Notes under the pieces: generated by a model
Told to the model about the DNA's origin: nothing
The model's input: the letters and a program-made list of their open reading frames with translations, nothing else
The model's database searches: none
Position numbers and translations under genes: made by a program
Assembly: GCF_026914265.1 (NCBI RefSeq)
Contig: NC_069124.1
Location: 58,372,589 to 58,436,588 of the forward strand
DNA length: 64,000 nucleotides
From: Mya arenaria
Lineage: Eukaryota > Mollusca > Bivalvia > Myida > Myidae
Direction of reading: 5' to 3'
Part shown: in pieces, positions 39,601 to 51,500 of the stretch
Layout of the letters: each line of letters begins with the position of its first letter
Position numbering within the stretch: the stretch's first letter is position 1

Positions 39601-42600
39601 TTGGTAAGCTTGATGAAACTGAGTTATATTCGATTTCCGATATAAATTACAAGGCAACAAAGATCCACACAGCGGTCAAACAGACGCTCAATAACAAAGC
39701 AATGAATGAACGGATAGCGTCCGGATATTTCGGGGTAATAGGATATTGAGTAAATTTTACGAAATAAGATTTTATCAAATTTTGTTTTGGTTTAAAAAGC
39801 ATTTGCATTTTTTCGGAAAAGTCTGTCGACAATATCACATTGTAATATATTTTTGTGTCAAAATGCTCCTGACTACCCAATCAGTAATGTCTTGCGGGTT
39901 TTTGATGATATCTTTGCAAATAAGAAAGATGTTCAAGAAAATAATGCAAAATAGTGGATTCAATTCATTTCCTGGAAACAAAAATGCAAAGATCTTTCTC
40001 AATATAGTTGGGATCACCATAAAACTGCAAGACGTTATTGATCGGGAAGTCATGAATATCTTGACACAAAACCATGGTTATTTTATATACGGACATTTCT
40101 GTAAAAAATGTAAATACTGTTTTATTAAAAATCTGATTAAATATTATTCCATAAAGGTTGCTCAACTGCTTTTACACCTACAAATGCTGCAGCGGATGTA
40201 TGTATTATGCTTGCTAAATATTGAACCTCAAAACTAAACTTAATTTTTTTTTAATCATGTATGTGTTGATCCTTCAAACTAATTTTGCATTGTGGAATGC
40301 CCTCAAGCTTGGTGTAAAGTCATGTGCCAGGAATCTAGTTCACCTTACGATATAAACAGCGAAGAGTCTTCGCAAGAAGGGCAGCTACATGCCGTTGGAA
40401 ATCCAAATTCAAGTACTGTCGCTTTAGGAAATGATTTAAAAATCGAAATGTACGCTGTAAGCTATTCATATTGCTATAAGACATAACATTAAAAGTCTGG
40501 ACGATGCATATGTACTTGCATTTGTATTATATGTATTCTTCAAACTAATGCGGGTCAAAGTGGACATAAGAGGACTTTGATCGATACCGAGACTCAAGAC
40601 ACGTCTCCATACATACGTGCATTGTGTGGTAAATGGAAATCACCTTTAAAGCTGCACTCTCACAGATTTGACAACTTTTTTTTTGTCTTGGAACAAACCA
40701 TTTGTTGCGAAAATGCCTGGAAACCAGTTATAGACTGCTGACAAAAAATAGTTCGCAGATTTCTATATTTTAGTTTAAAAAATAATGTTTTATGCATTTT
40801 TTAAACTGTTAGTAACGGTTTAAGCCATAAAACTTTATTTTTCGAATGGAAATATGAAAATCTGCGATCTGATCTTTTGTCAGACATCTTTTATCATTGG
40901 TTTGCAGATATTTACGCAAAAAATTGCTCTTTCCAAGACAAAAAATAAAAAAGTTGTAAACACGGTATATCTGTGATAGTGCAGCTTTAATCAAACCATC
41001 TAGATGTCTGTCTTTATCTCGTCATCTCGTATACAACAATTGACCAGTAGGTAATCAGGCCAGAATGTTTGGCGGGGAAAGGTTTTGAAAAGGTGATTTT
41101 ATCTTGCCGTAAGCTCTGTAAATTGTCTTGAAATAGTATTTTGTGATTATAATGTTGTTTAAGAATTCACTTTTCTTTTTAAATTTAAACCAAAGGCGCA
41201 TTACATTTCATCAAAACAGGAATTATATATTTGAAATGAAAGGTCTGTTTTCCTTATAATTACACATTAATTGTTTAGATTCCATACAGGCACTGTGATA
41301 TAACATGAACGTAATACGATAATCCAAAGGCGATTAATACGATTTCTTTAAATCTTATACTGCCATACTTGCAACATATGAACAAAATGTCAACAAGTTA
41401 GACTTTATTTGTGAAAAATGGAACTGACATATGTCTGGTTTCTTATGTATGTGTTTTGGATGTTGGGCCCTAGAAGTAGTGAGTATATAAATTATTACGA
41501 AAGTTATCTATGCAGACGTACACATGAACTATAATTAACATTATTAAACAGAGACTCATACGGAACTGATACTGTATATGTTAATAAATCCTGGGACCAA
41601 TAGCAACCGGTTAATCCTACTCCTAGGTAAATCAAATAAAAAACAGAGTTTATCAAATCAGAAAATGCATTAAAAACAGCAACAAAAGTAAGCATGCCAT
41701 AAGGTTCAGACCAAAGGGTTTTACTTCTATTGGATGTTTGTTGAAATGTAGTTTATTGTGTTATCACGGGGAAAACACATATCTAGTAATTTATATTCTC
41801 TATTCAATTATCCGTGTCTCCGTCGTCAGTTACCGGAGTACCCGGATGTTCCATGGACCCCACCAGACCCCTGCTTCTGACGGCCGACACACATCCGGGG
41901 CGCCTCGTGTCTCCAAACCATCCCCGCAACTACGGCGAATTTAACCAGTACAGTTATCGTAATAAATACGCAATAACCAAGAAAAAATTGTAACTTGCAT
42001 TATAAAAGATGTTTCTGCTTTTTTTTCTGTTCACTCCATGTACAAACTATAAATACATAATAAGAATCTATACATAAATTGTGTCTGACGTGATTTCTAT
42101 GGAAGTAAAATAAAGTAGATCTACGAAGGGTTAATATTCCTTCTCGTAGGTAAGCTAATTGACTGTATGAAAGGTCGAATACTCGACCACTGTGGACCGT
42201 GGGTGCCCATCTCCCCATCGATAATATCCTATGTAACCTACCATTCTCGTTCACCAGAGTAATGATGCTAATGCTAGATTTATCATTATCAAACCTCTGA
42301 TGAATAAGAATGCTGTACACCGGGTAGTCAATAAAGCGATAGACACACTCGATAGCCTTATAAGCCCCAAAGCAGCCAATGTTTGCATTTACTTACACCT
42401 ATGTTAAGTTCTAGTTCATCGACACCCGTATCCATTTCATTCCCTCCTTCTGTAGGCGGCTGCATTGCTACTGGTTGATCCGTGCGTCACCCGAGCTTGA
42501 TGACGTCATCTTGCAAGTGCGCGTCCACAACTCCTCCATGGAACCGTCCACGGCCTGCGTTCGTGACTCAGCCACAATCATTGACGGTAATACGCGCGAA

Positions 42601-43585
42601 CCGTTTAGACCACTGGCACCGGATTTTCAAACTCAAACATTTTTTTAAAAAATCAAAAAAAAATCTTGTAATTCCTCACTAAAAATTATAATACCGAATA
42701 TGTGAATTTTTTTTTTTTTTAAATATGCACTTTGTACTGTATAGTACAAAGTGCATATTTAAAAAAAATCAATATTTTTTCACATATTCGGTATTATAAT
42801 TTTTAGTGAGGAATGATTTTTAAAAAAAATGTTTTAGTTTGAAAATCCGGTGCCAATGGTTTAGACGTATACTTTTGCCAGTTTGAATATACGAATCTCT
42901 TCCCTTATTACAATGTAAGTCACTAAATAACTGAGAAACCTAAAGCAGAATGTGCAAATAAGCATGTATAATACAAATCTGCGATAGTTGGTATCCATAC
43001 ATATACATATGTTTACTGTTAATTGCAAACTAAATAAACACTAAATACTGACAGGTTCCGCTGACTTCCACCGGAAGTTGGAAACGTGGTGCGGCCGGGA
43101 CTGGCCTTCAAGTGTGGTGACGACCACCGGCAGAGAAGCCTTAATTATGTTCGAGACAAATTTTGTGAAAAACGATTATCCCGGCTTTATATTGTACTTC
43201 TGGGCAGTGAATAGGCGTAAGAGACATATTTTAATATAAAATATTTATAGAAACTTAAGAAGAATAAACATAAATATATATTCAATAATTAGCAAATGAC
43301 TGAATTAAAGTTCGTTTGTAACAACAGTATGGTATAAAAAGAATGATTAACCGTTTGATTCGGCACCGACGCTGCTTGTATCATGAGCTAAATGTTATTT
43401 TAGTAATTTCTTTCAAAACTTTTTCAGCGATCGTCTTGGTCCGCCCAGTGGAGTGGAGAACCGTCAACTACGTGCTACTAGGCATCAGTGGGGCTTTAGT
43501 TAGCCTCGGTTCTACTATATTCACTGCACAGCTTGTTAAAAAAGTTCTTCTCCCGTGGGGTAGATGGAGGCTGAATATGTCCTGA
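36613..43585 (+). CDS. CUB-domain single-pass membrane protein, 3' exons
   Basis: Four exons at the 3' end join cleanly: 41830-41947, 42456-42586, 43055-43216, 43428-43585. Together they read as a full CUB domain (extracellular beta-sandwich): GRLVSPNHPRNYGEFNQ, CYWLIRASPELDDVILQV, ACVRDSATIID, LETWCGRDW, ALIMFETNF and GFILYFWAV, with the four conserved CUB cysteines plus one more upstream. The last exon encodes one membrane helix (VNYVLLGISGALVSLGSTIF) and a short basic tail KKVLLPWGRWRLNMS. Two upstream segments look like exons of an earlier CUB domain: 36613-36706 (LVLGCIKPPAGLKLMCVYMD, strong GTAAGT donor) and one ending at 40459 (SSTVALGNDLKIEMYA); their joining is uncertain. The 5' end and signal peptide are not identified. 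Function unknown; binding of an extracellular partner is typical for CUB proteins. Confidence 0.7.
37425..37760 (-). pseudogene. Internally deleted second copy of the VLIG gene
   Basis: 37425-37650 matches VLIG codons around the segment PIVLYFTFEWLSILIELE of the intact gene (plus-strand positions ~24240-24490), read here as EPIVLFL..., with in-frame stops. It is joined directly to 37680-37760, which matches the start of VLIG exon 3 including its acceptor (ttttag/gagtgg) and the intron sequence before it (25850-25935). About 1.35 kb that separates these parts in the intact gene is missing. It lies antisense in an intron of the CUB-domain gene. It cannot encode a GTPase. Confidence 0.85.
37943..38010. 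repeat. Isolated copy of the 67-bp repeat
   Basis: cttatgggcataaggtacat through gcatgctcattcac resembles one unit of the tandem array at 39046-39325. Confidence 0.6.
39046..39325. repeat. ~67-bp tandem repeat, 4 copies
   Basis: Four diverged units contain atatgcgtacagctacgcca and catgcaaacaaagacatg and end in cataagctcacg. No coding content. Confidence 0.8.
40650..40986. mobile_element. Complete MITE flanked by TTAA
   Basis: TTAA at 40646-40649 and 40987-40990 flank an element of about 337 bp with ends AGCTGCACTCTCACAGAT and ATCTGTGATAGTGCAGCT, near-perfect terminal inverted repeats. The inner sequence is also partly symmetrical (gtcttggaa / ttccaagac). No transposase. A truncated relative is at 8240-8447. 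Confidence 0.8.
42611..42858. mobile_element. Foldback hAT-like element, 248 bp, 8-bp target duplication
   Basis: Almost the whole element is a palindrome centred at ~42738, with ends CACTGGCACCGGATTTTCAA and its inverse (one mismatch). The direct repeat GTTTAGAC at 42603-42610 and 42859-42866 is a perfect 8-bp target-site duplication, as made by hAT-type transposases. Lies in the intron between two exons of the CUB domain, so it is removed from the mRNA. Confidence 0.88.
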
Positions 43586-43679
43586 GAGAGCAACGTCAAC
43601 ATTTTGGAATTGACTGCTATATACTTACAGACGAAGTTAATCGGAGTTATTCTTATACAGCGTGTGTTCCACAATTATA

Positions 43680-44600
43680 AACAAGAGATGTTTGTCAAAC
43701 ATAATGCCCCCCTCCCCGAGCGCCATGTTGTCAGGAATATTTGGACATTTAAATGAAAAAAATCCATGGACCGAAATGACAGCTGATTTGTCATTGACAT
43801 TGGCTGCGTTTCAGGCAGTTTTCAGATGACCATTCAAAGTGTGAGGATAGTAGGTTTTTAATGTTCAGATGCTGACTGACATTAGTAGATAAACATGTTA
43901 CCTCTTAGCAGCAGGGAATAAGTAAAAATGACGTAAATTTTAATGACCAATATGATTTGTGACGTTGACCTCTGTTTCTATGACCTCAAATGCAATAAGA
44001 ATCACACCCAACCTAAATGTAAATTTTGAGGGCCATGGGTGCAGGTATTGTCGAGTTATCACACGGACAAACTTTTTGCGTTCAATGTTACTGTGACCTT
44101 GACCTTTGACCCCTTAATTCAATAGATGTCACCTACTGGTCAGGCCCAACCTCCAAGTCAAGTTTGAGCGCCATGGGTGCAGGCATTGTCGAGTTGTCAC
44201 TCGGACTTTTTCGCATTCAATATCATTTTGACCTTGACCTTTGACCCGATGACCCCTAAACTCAAAATCGGTCATCTACTGGTCTGGCCCAGCCTCCATG
44301 TCAAGTTTGACGACCATAGATCCAGGCATTTTTGAGTAATCACTCGGACAAACTTTCACAACCGTTTCGCGTTAAAGGTCACAGTGACCTTGACCTTTGA
44401 CAAGATGACCCCTAAATTCAATAGGGGTCATCTACTGGTCAGCCTCAACCTTCAAGTCAAGTTTGATGACCATAGGTCCAGGAATTGTTGAGTTATCACT
44501 CTGACCAGCTTAAGTCTTCCAACGCACGGACGGACGGACGGACGGACATGTGCAAAGTAATATACCCCCCTCTTCTTGAAGGGGGGCATAATTAACATTA
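43680..44600. repeat. ATGCCCCC-type bivalve repeat with internal tgaccttga units
   Basis: Begins acaagagatgtttgtcaaac then ataatgcccccct and ends with ggacggacggacggac followed by the hairpin cccccctcttcttgaagggg. Between them are about four diverged units with tgaccttgacctttgaccc and gtcaagtttgatgaccatag. No coding content. Confidence 0.75.
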
Positions 44601-45027
44601 CAGCTGGTTACATTAACATGTAATAGTTTGAACGTACGTATGTTGGTGCATGCTGACCTGAAATGGTTAAATATGAAGTAATTATGTATTTGAATCATCA
44701 GATGATCAAGCTGTTGTCACAAGATCTAGTCAATATAACATGTATACATATGAATGTATATGTTCATACAAACACTAACGGCTATAACAAGGACCAAGTC
44801 AATGACAATAGTTATTTATTTATTTTTATTAATTAGAATTAAAATATGTATCACAGAAAATTTACATAGTGAAAGTATGCTGAAATGGACACCAATTTCA
44901 CTTCTGAGCACCGATTTTTACTTGTGAAAGATATTTAAACATAAATAAATTGATACAATGTCAGTTCTAAAAATTACTTTTAAATATATAATTATCAAAA
45001 AAAAAACAAAGGAGATTGCAGATAACA

Positions 45028-45442
45028 AACAAGAGCTGTTACAGAACATGACAAATGCCCCCGATTGGGACTTACATATATGTTAACTGAAAGGTTTGAT
45101 TAAAATCCCATTTACCTTAATAAAAGCCTTGAAGAGATGAATTTTGTGAATTTATATTAATATGTAACAAGGTCATCGCAACCTTAACATTTCACCTACT
45201 GACTTCATATGGGCTATATGCTTGTCATGACCAGCCTATATACCAAGTTTGAGATTCCTGTGTCCATGCGTACCTCAGTTATAAATCAGAAACAGTAATT
45301 CATCTCAAGGTCACCTCAAAATTGGTAGGGGTCAGCTACTTGGCCAAAGCGTTCTCCAGTTATTGGTCAGATATCATGGGGACGGATGTACAAATAGATG
45401 AACAGACAGATGGAACCAATATGCCGCCCTACGGAGGCATAA
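45028..45442. repeat. ATGCCCCC-type repeat, second copy
   Basis: Starts caagagctgttacagaacat, then acaaatgccccc, and ends gaacagacagatggaaccaa then tatgccgccctacggaggca. Same architecture as the copy at 43.7 kb but shorter and more diverged. Confidence 0.65.
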
Positions 45443-45551
45443 AAAGAGCATATGATTGTGTATGCAGTTCCGCCATCCTTTTAAAATGAAGGCACCGCAG
45501 ACACTAGCAACCAATTTACCATGTAAATCAGATATAATCAATTAATGTATG

Positions 45552-48500
45552 CTAAGATGATACACTGTGTGCGGTATTGAGGTGCTTTTGGTGGAAAATG
45601 TCAATGGTGGTTTCGTGGCACTTGCGGAGATCAAAGTCGCAGAAGCCGATTACAAACTTCCCCTGAGTGGCCTTGTACATGTCCAGACCCCGGCCTATCT
45701 TGATGATCCAGCCGTTGTTGAACCTAGGAAAGAGAGGTTGCTATCATTATTTTGTTCATTGTAAAACTTTGACTTTTAAATGAAATCAACATGGAACTGA
45801 AAATATGCACATTAGTTATGTAGGTATTGTTATGTATGCACACCATGTTGAAGTTTTCATTAATTCATTTCTATAAGTTACAAAGTAATGACTCAAAAAT
45901 TACATATTGAAGTTAATTAAATGTCATCATGCAAACAAATCTTAAAGGCGCACACTACTGATTGATGCACACTACTGATTGATGCACACTACTGATTGAT
46001 GCACACTACTGATTGATGCACACTACTGACTGATGCACACTACTGACTGATGCACACTACTGACTGATGCACACTACTGACTGATGCACACTACTGATTG
46101 ATGCACACTACTGACTGATGCACACTACTGACTGATGCACACTACTGACTGATGCACACTACTGACTGATGCACACTACTGATTGATGCACACTACTGAT
46201 TGATGCACACTACTGATTGATGCACACTACTGATTGATGCACACTACTGATTGATGCACACTACTGACTGATGCACACTACTGACTGATGCACACTACTG
46301 ACTGATGCACACTACTGACTGATGCACACTACTGACTGATGCACACTACTGACTGATGCACACTACTGACTGATGCACACTACTGACTGATGCACACTAC
46401 TGACTGATGCACACTACTGACTGATGCACACTACTGACTGATGCACACTACTGATTGATGCACACTACTGACTGATGCACACTACTGACTGATGCACACT
46501 ACTGATTGATGCACACTACTGACTGATGCACACTACTGACTGATGCACACTACTGACTGATGCACACTACTGACTGATGCACACTACTGACTGATGCACA
46601 CTACTGACTGATGCACACTACTGATTGATGCACACTAATGACTGATGCACACTACTGACTGATGCACACTACTGACTGATGCACACTACTGACTGATGCA
46701 CACTACTGACTGATGCACACTACTGATTGATGCACACTACTGATTGATGCACACTACTGATTGATGCACACTACTGATTGATGCACACTACTGACTGATG
46801 CACACTACTGATTGATGCACACTACTGACTGATGCACACTACTGACTGATGCACACTACTGACTGATGCACACTACTGACTGATGCACACTACTGACTGA
46901 TGCACACTACTGATTGATGCACACTACTGACTGATGCACACTACTGACTGATGCACACTACTGACTGATGCACACTACTGATTGATGCACACTACTGATT
47001 GATGCACACTACTGACTGATGCACACTACTGACTGATGCACACTACTGACTGATGCACACTACTGACTGATGCACACTACTGACTGATGCACACTACTGA
47101 TTGATGCACACTACTGATTGATGCACACTACTGACTGATGCACACTACTGACTGATGCACACTACTGATTGATGCACACTACTGACTGATGCACACTACT
47201 GACTGATGCACACTACTGACTGATGCACACTACTGACTGATGCACACTACTGATTGATGCACACTACTGATTGATGCACACTACTGATTGATGCACACTA
47301 CTGATTGATGCATTTTTTTAATTATGATGTATTTTTGTGTTTAACTCATTTGACTTTAATGATCAAAACATAGAAATGCATAATGGTTTAGGTACAGATA
47401 AAAAATATTAGCGATATTTTGGTGTTTTTTTAACTATGGATTTTATGGCCACGTAGCTATTAATTCAAAAAGTAAAAAAAATGATTGATAAGGCTTGCTG
47501 GACGGACACATTAAAGTTTTTGTGATTAATAAAAAGGATATAAGTCAGTAATTCCAGTCTCTTAGTTACATGTAAAGACTTCATACATAATGATCCAATA
47601 TAGACAAAACATGCATGTGCACCACTGTTCTTATAGTAATAAATGTACTTCACAAACATTTCATTAATTTGTTGTTTTTTCTTATTACATAAGTTATGGC
47701 TCTGGAAATATGAACAGTCAGTGCCAGATCTATATCCAACCTTCAGTGGATTATGTTCCAGTGACAAGAAATATGAGAGGCACTTAAAAACTAGATGTAC
47801 TAACTCCTTAATCATTTCCTGCATAACTAAATGTGAGTTAATCTATTTCGCATGTCTGACCATGTACAAAGTACACACTGATTTCTTTCTATGATTATTC
47901 AAACTTTTAAAACACAGAACATTGGAATACTTTTGTATTAAAGCGTAACCATTAAGACATCTAAAATGACACTTTCTTTCAGCTAAAAATGTTCAATGGA
48001 TTTAAGTGCATTACCAGAACCGCACACTTAATAAAATATACACAATGTCAGACTGCCCTGACCTGATTTCTCTATCATGCAGTGTGTTGGAGAACTCCCA
48101 TTCGAGGGTTACATTGTAGGACAAAAGACTGGCTGCTAGCTCTTGTAGCCGTTTTGTCTGCATGCTTATCTGATCTGGATGCTGCAATAGAGTTTTAAGA
48201 AATATCAGCTGCCATGTACTTAATTTGAACAAAACCTGAGATACAAAAGGGATGTAAGCTGTGAACTATATGTACTAACTGCTTTGACAGTAATTTGCTC
48301 TTGCTCAATGGACACATTGTCAATTATATTGAAGCATAGATTCAATAAAGTCTGCATAATTACAAGGACTACTTTTCACTGTTTGTGTTTAATTGATGAT
48401 AAACGTAACCTTTTAGTCATTTATTTTGTCCATGCAAAAGCTATACAACTAAACAAGCTTTAGAGCATGCAAACAACATACATCATCTTGTCCTGTGATC

Positions 48501-51500
48501 AGCTTAATGGTTTTCACCTTGGCCTGGGACTTCACCACCATCTCACAGAAACGCAGGAGATTGTACAACTGGAAGGAATAAGAGAGAGCTTTAATGCCTT
48601 TGTTGAGAAGTAATATTGAGAACCGGATTAACAAGACTGGGACATAAAAGAACAAAAATGTGGTGTATCACAAAATTACTCCAATGATTTATTTAGGACC
48701 CAATGTTTTGTGATGAGTACAGGACATTCGCCACAGTTAGTAAGCATATAGTGTCAATACTTGAATAGAGAAATATTGGGTCAATGCAATTGTCATTACT
48801 TTTGATAGGCCAGGACTTTCTGGCAACTTTTTCAACTAAGCTGAGATATTTTGACTATAAACTTTGTGATTGTATTTATTATGATTGGTGAATAGTTTTG
48901 CCATATTAAGAGAGTCAATTCTGTATTCTTGATTGATTAAAGGGCCATAACTCTAGAATGACTGAAAGGTTTCTTTCAGCATTGTGAACAAATTTGGTTA
49001 TAACTGGAATGCATTTGCCCATGTAAAGGTGACACCTTCCATTTATAATCTATATAATTTTTTTGATAAAAATGTCAAAATGACCTTGACCTTTGACATA
49101 ATGACCTCATAATCAATAGGACTCATCTACTGAGCATGATCAATAATCTTAAGTTTGAGGATACCAGGCTCAAGTGACTTGGATATATTAAGCATGACAC
49201 ATCATTTCTTTCTCAATAAATGTCACCACTAACTTGATCTAGGACAAATTGACCTAAAACTAAACTAGAGATTGCTTTTTTGAAAAAGCGCTTGTCTCCC
49301 CTATTGTGTGGTCGTAGGTGAGAAAAAATAAATGATGGACATGAAATTTGTAACTTTGGACTGGAGACAAACCAACAGTGAAGTTTGGTTTATTCGATTA
49401 TATTAAATAGTGAAGAGAAGAAAGTGTTGTTGATTAATCGTGGAAAATGTAAACGAAGTTCCTGGGCGCAAGCGTTATTCAATTATTGATCGGAAACCAT
49501 TTTTCAGCTCACAGTCATCGTGACCATGACCTTTTACCTACTGATCACAACATCAATAGGGATCATCTACATAACCAACTTGCATACCAAGTATTAAGTT
49601 CTTGGGTGCAAGTGTTCTTTAGTTACTGAGCGGTAACCATTTCTTCAACTCAAGGTCATGGCAACCTTGACCTTTGACCTACTGGTCTCAAAATCAATAG
49701 GGGTCATCTACTAGTCATGACCGACTAGCGTACCAAGAATGAAGTTCCTGGGTACAAGCGTTCTTAAGTTATTGAGCAGAAACCATTTTTAAGCTTAAGG
49801 TCACCGCCAACGTATCATTTTTTACCTGAAGGTAACCTTGACCTTTGACCTTTTGATCTGAAAATCAATAGGGGTCATCTTCTAGTCATGACCAACTAGC
49901 ATACCAAGTATGAAATTCCTGGTTGCAAGCGTTCTCTAGTTATTGAGCGGAAACAGTTTCTTCACCTCAAGGTCACGGTGACCTTGACCATTGACCTACT
50001 GATCTCAAAATCAATAGGAGTCATCTACTAGTCATGAACAACTATGAAGTTCCTGGGTACAAACTTTCTTTAGTTATTGAGCAGAAACCATTTTTAAGCT
50101 TAAGGTCACTGCCAACATAACATTTTTTACCTGAAGGTAACCTTGACCTTTGACCTTTTGATCTCAAAATCAATAGGAGTCATCTAATAGTCATGAACAA
50201 CTAGCATACCAAGTATGAAGTTCCTGGACCCAAAGGATCTTTAGTTATTGAGTGGAAACCGTTTCTTCACCTCAAGGTCACGTTGACCCTGATCTTTGAC
50301 CTAGTGACCCCAAATTCAATAGGGGTCATCTACTAGTCATGACCAACTAGCATACCAAGTATGAAGTTCCTGGGTCTAAGAGTTCTATAGTTATTGGGCG
50401 GAAACGAAGTGTGACGTACTGACTGACTGACTGACAGACTGATGGACTGACTGACGGACAGGGCAAAAACAATATGTCTCCCCATGAATGGGGGAGACAT
50501 AAAGATATTACACGCAAATGATTTTTACATGGAAGGTCACCACGACCTTGACTATTGACCTTGTTACCCCCAAAACAATTGGGATCATCTAGACATCATG
50601 ACCAACCTCACTTCAAAGTTTGGTGAACCTAGATCAAAGCATTCTCCTGATATTGCACGGAAATATTTTTTTACATTAGAGGTCACAGCGACGTTGACCT
50701 TTGACCTTGTGACCCCCCAAAATATAGGAGTTTTCTAAACCTCATGATCAACCTCCCTACCAAGTTTGGTGAACCTAGGTCAAACCATTCTCAAGATATT
50801 GAGCGGAAATGTTTTTTACATTGGGGGTCGCCGCGACCTTGACCTTTGACCTAGTGACCCCAAAAACAATAGGGATCTTCTACACCTCATGACCAACCTC
50901 CCTACCAAGTTTGGTGAACCTAGGTCAAACCGTTCTCAAGATTTTGAGCAGAAATGTTTTTTATATTGGGGGTCGCCGCGACCTTGACCTTTGACCTAGT
51001 GACCCCAAAAACAATAGGGATCTTCTACACCTCATGACCAACCTCCCTACCAAGTTTGGTGAACCTAGGTCAAACCGTTCTCAAGATTTTGAGCAGAAAT
51101 GTTTTTTATATTGGGGGTCGCCGCGACCTTGACCTTTGACCTAGTGACCCCAAAAACAATAGGGATCCTCTACACCTCACGACCAACCTCCCTACCAAGT
51201 TTGGTGATCCTAGGTCATGCGGTTTTCCAGTTATCGATCGGAAACGAAGTGTGACGTACGGACGGACTGACGGACTACCGGACAGGGCAAAAACAATATG
51301 TCTCCCCCAGAGAGGGGGAGACATAAATACATGAAATGTACTTCATTTATAGGTCACGGTCATTCGTCAATTTCATTTTTTAGTTATGGTGTACAATCAT
51401 TGATTGTGACCTTTGACCTACTGACAAACACAAAAAAGGATTTGCCATGACCAGCAGGGGTTATGTATTGGTCAAGTGAGAGCTACCACTGAAGCATCAT

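Noticed and set aside
39746-40237. 163-codon plus-strand frame and a second frame reading APDYPISNVLRVFDDIFANK
   Set aside because: AT-rich, mixed across frames, no domain, no convincing splice sites. It could be a very old exon but cannot be supported.
45567-45764. Plus-strand 65-codon frame
   Set aside because: Antisense shadow of the last MITD1 exon.
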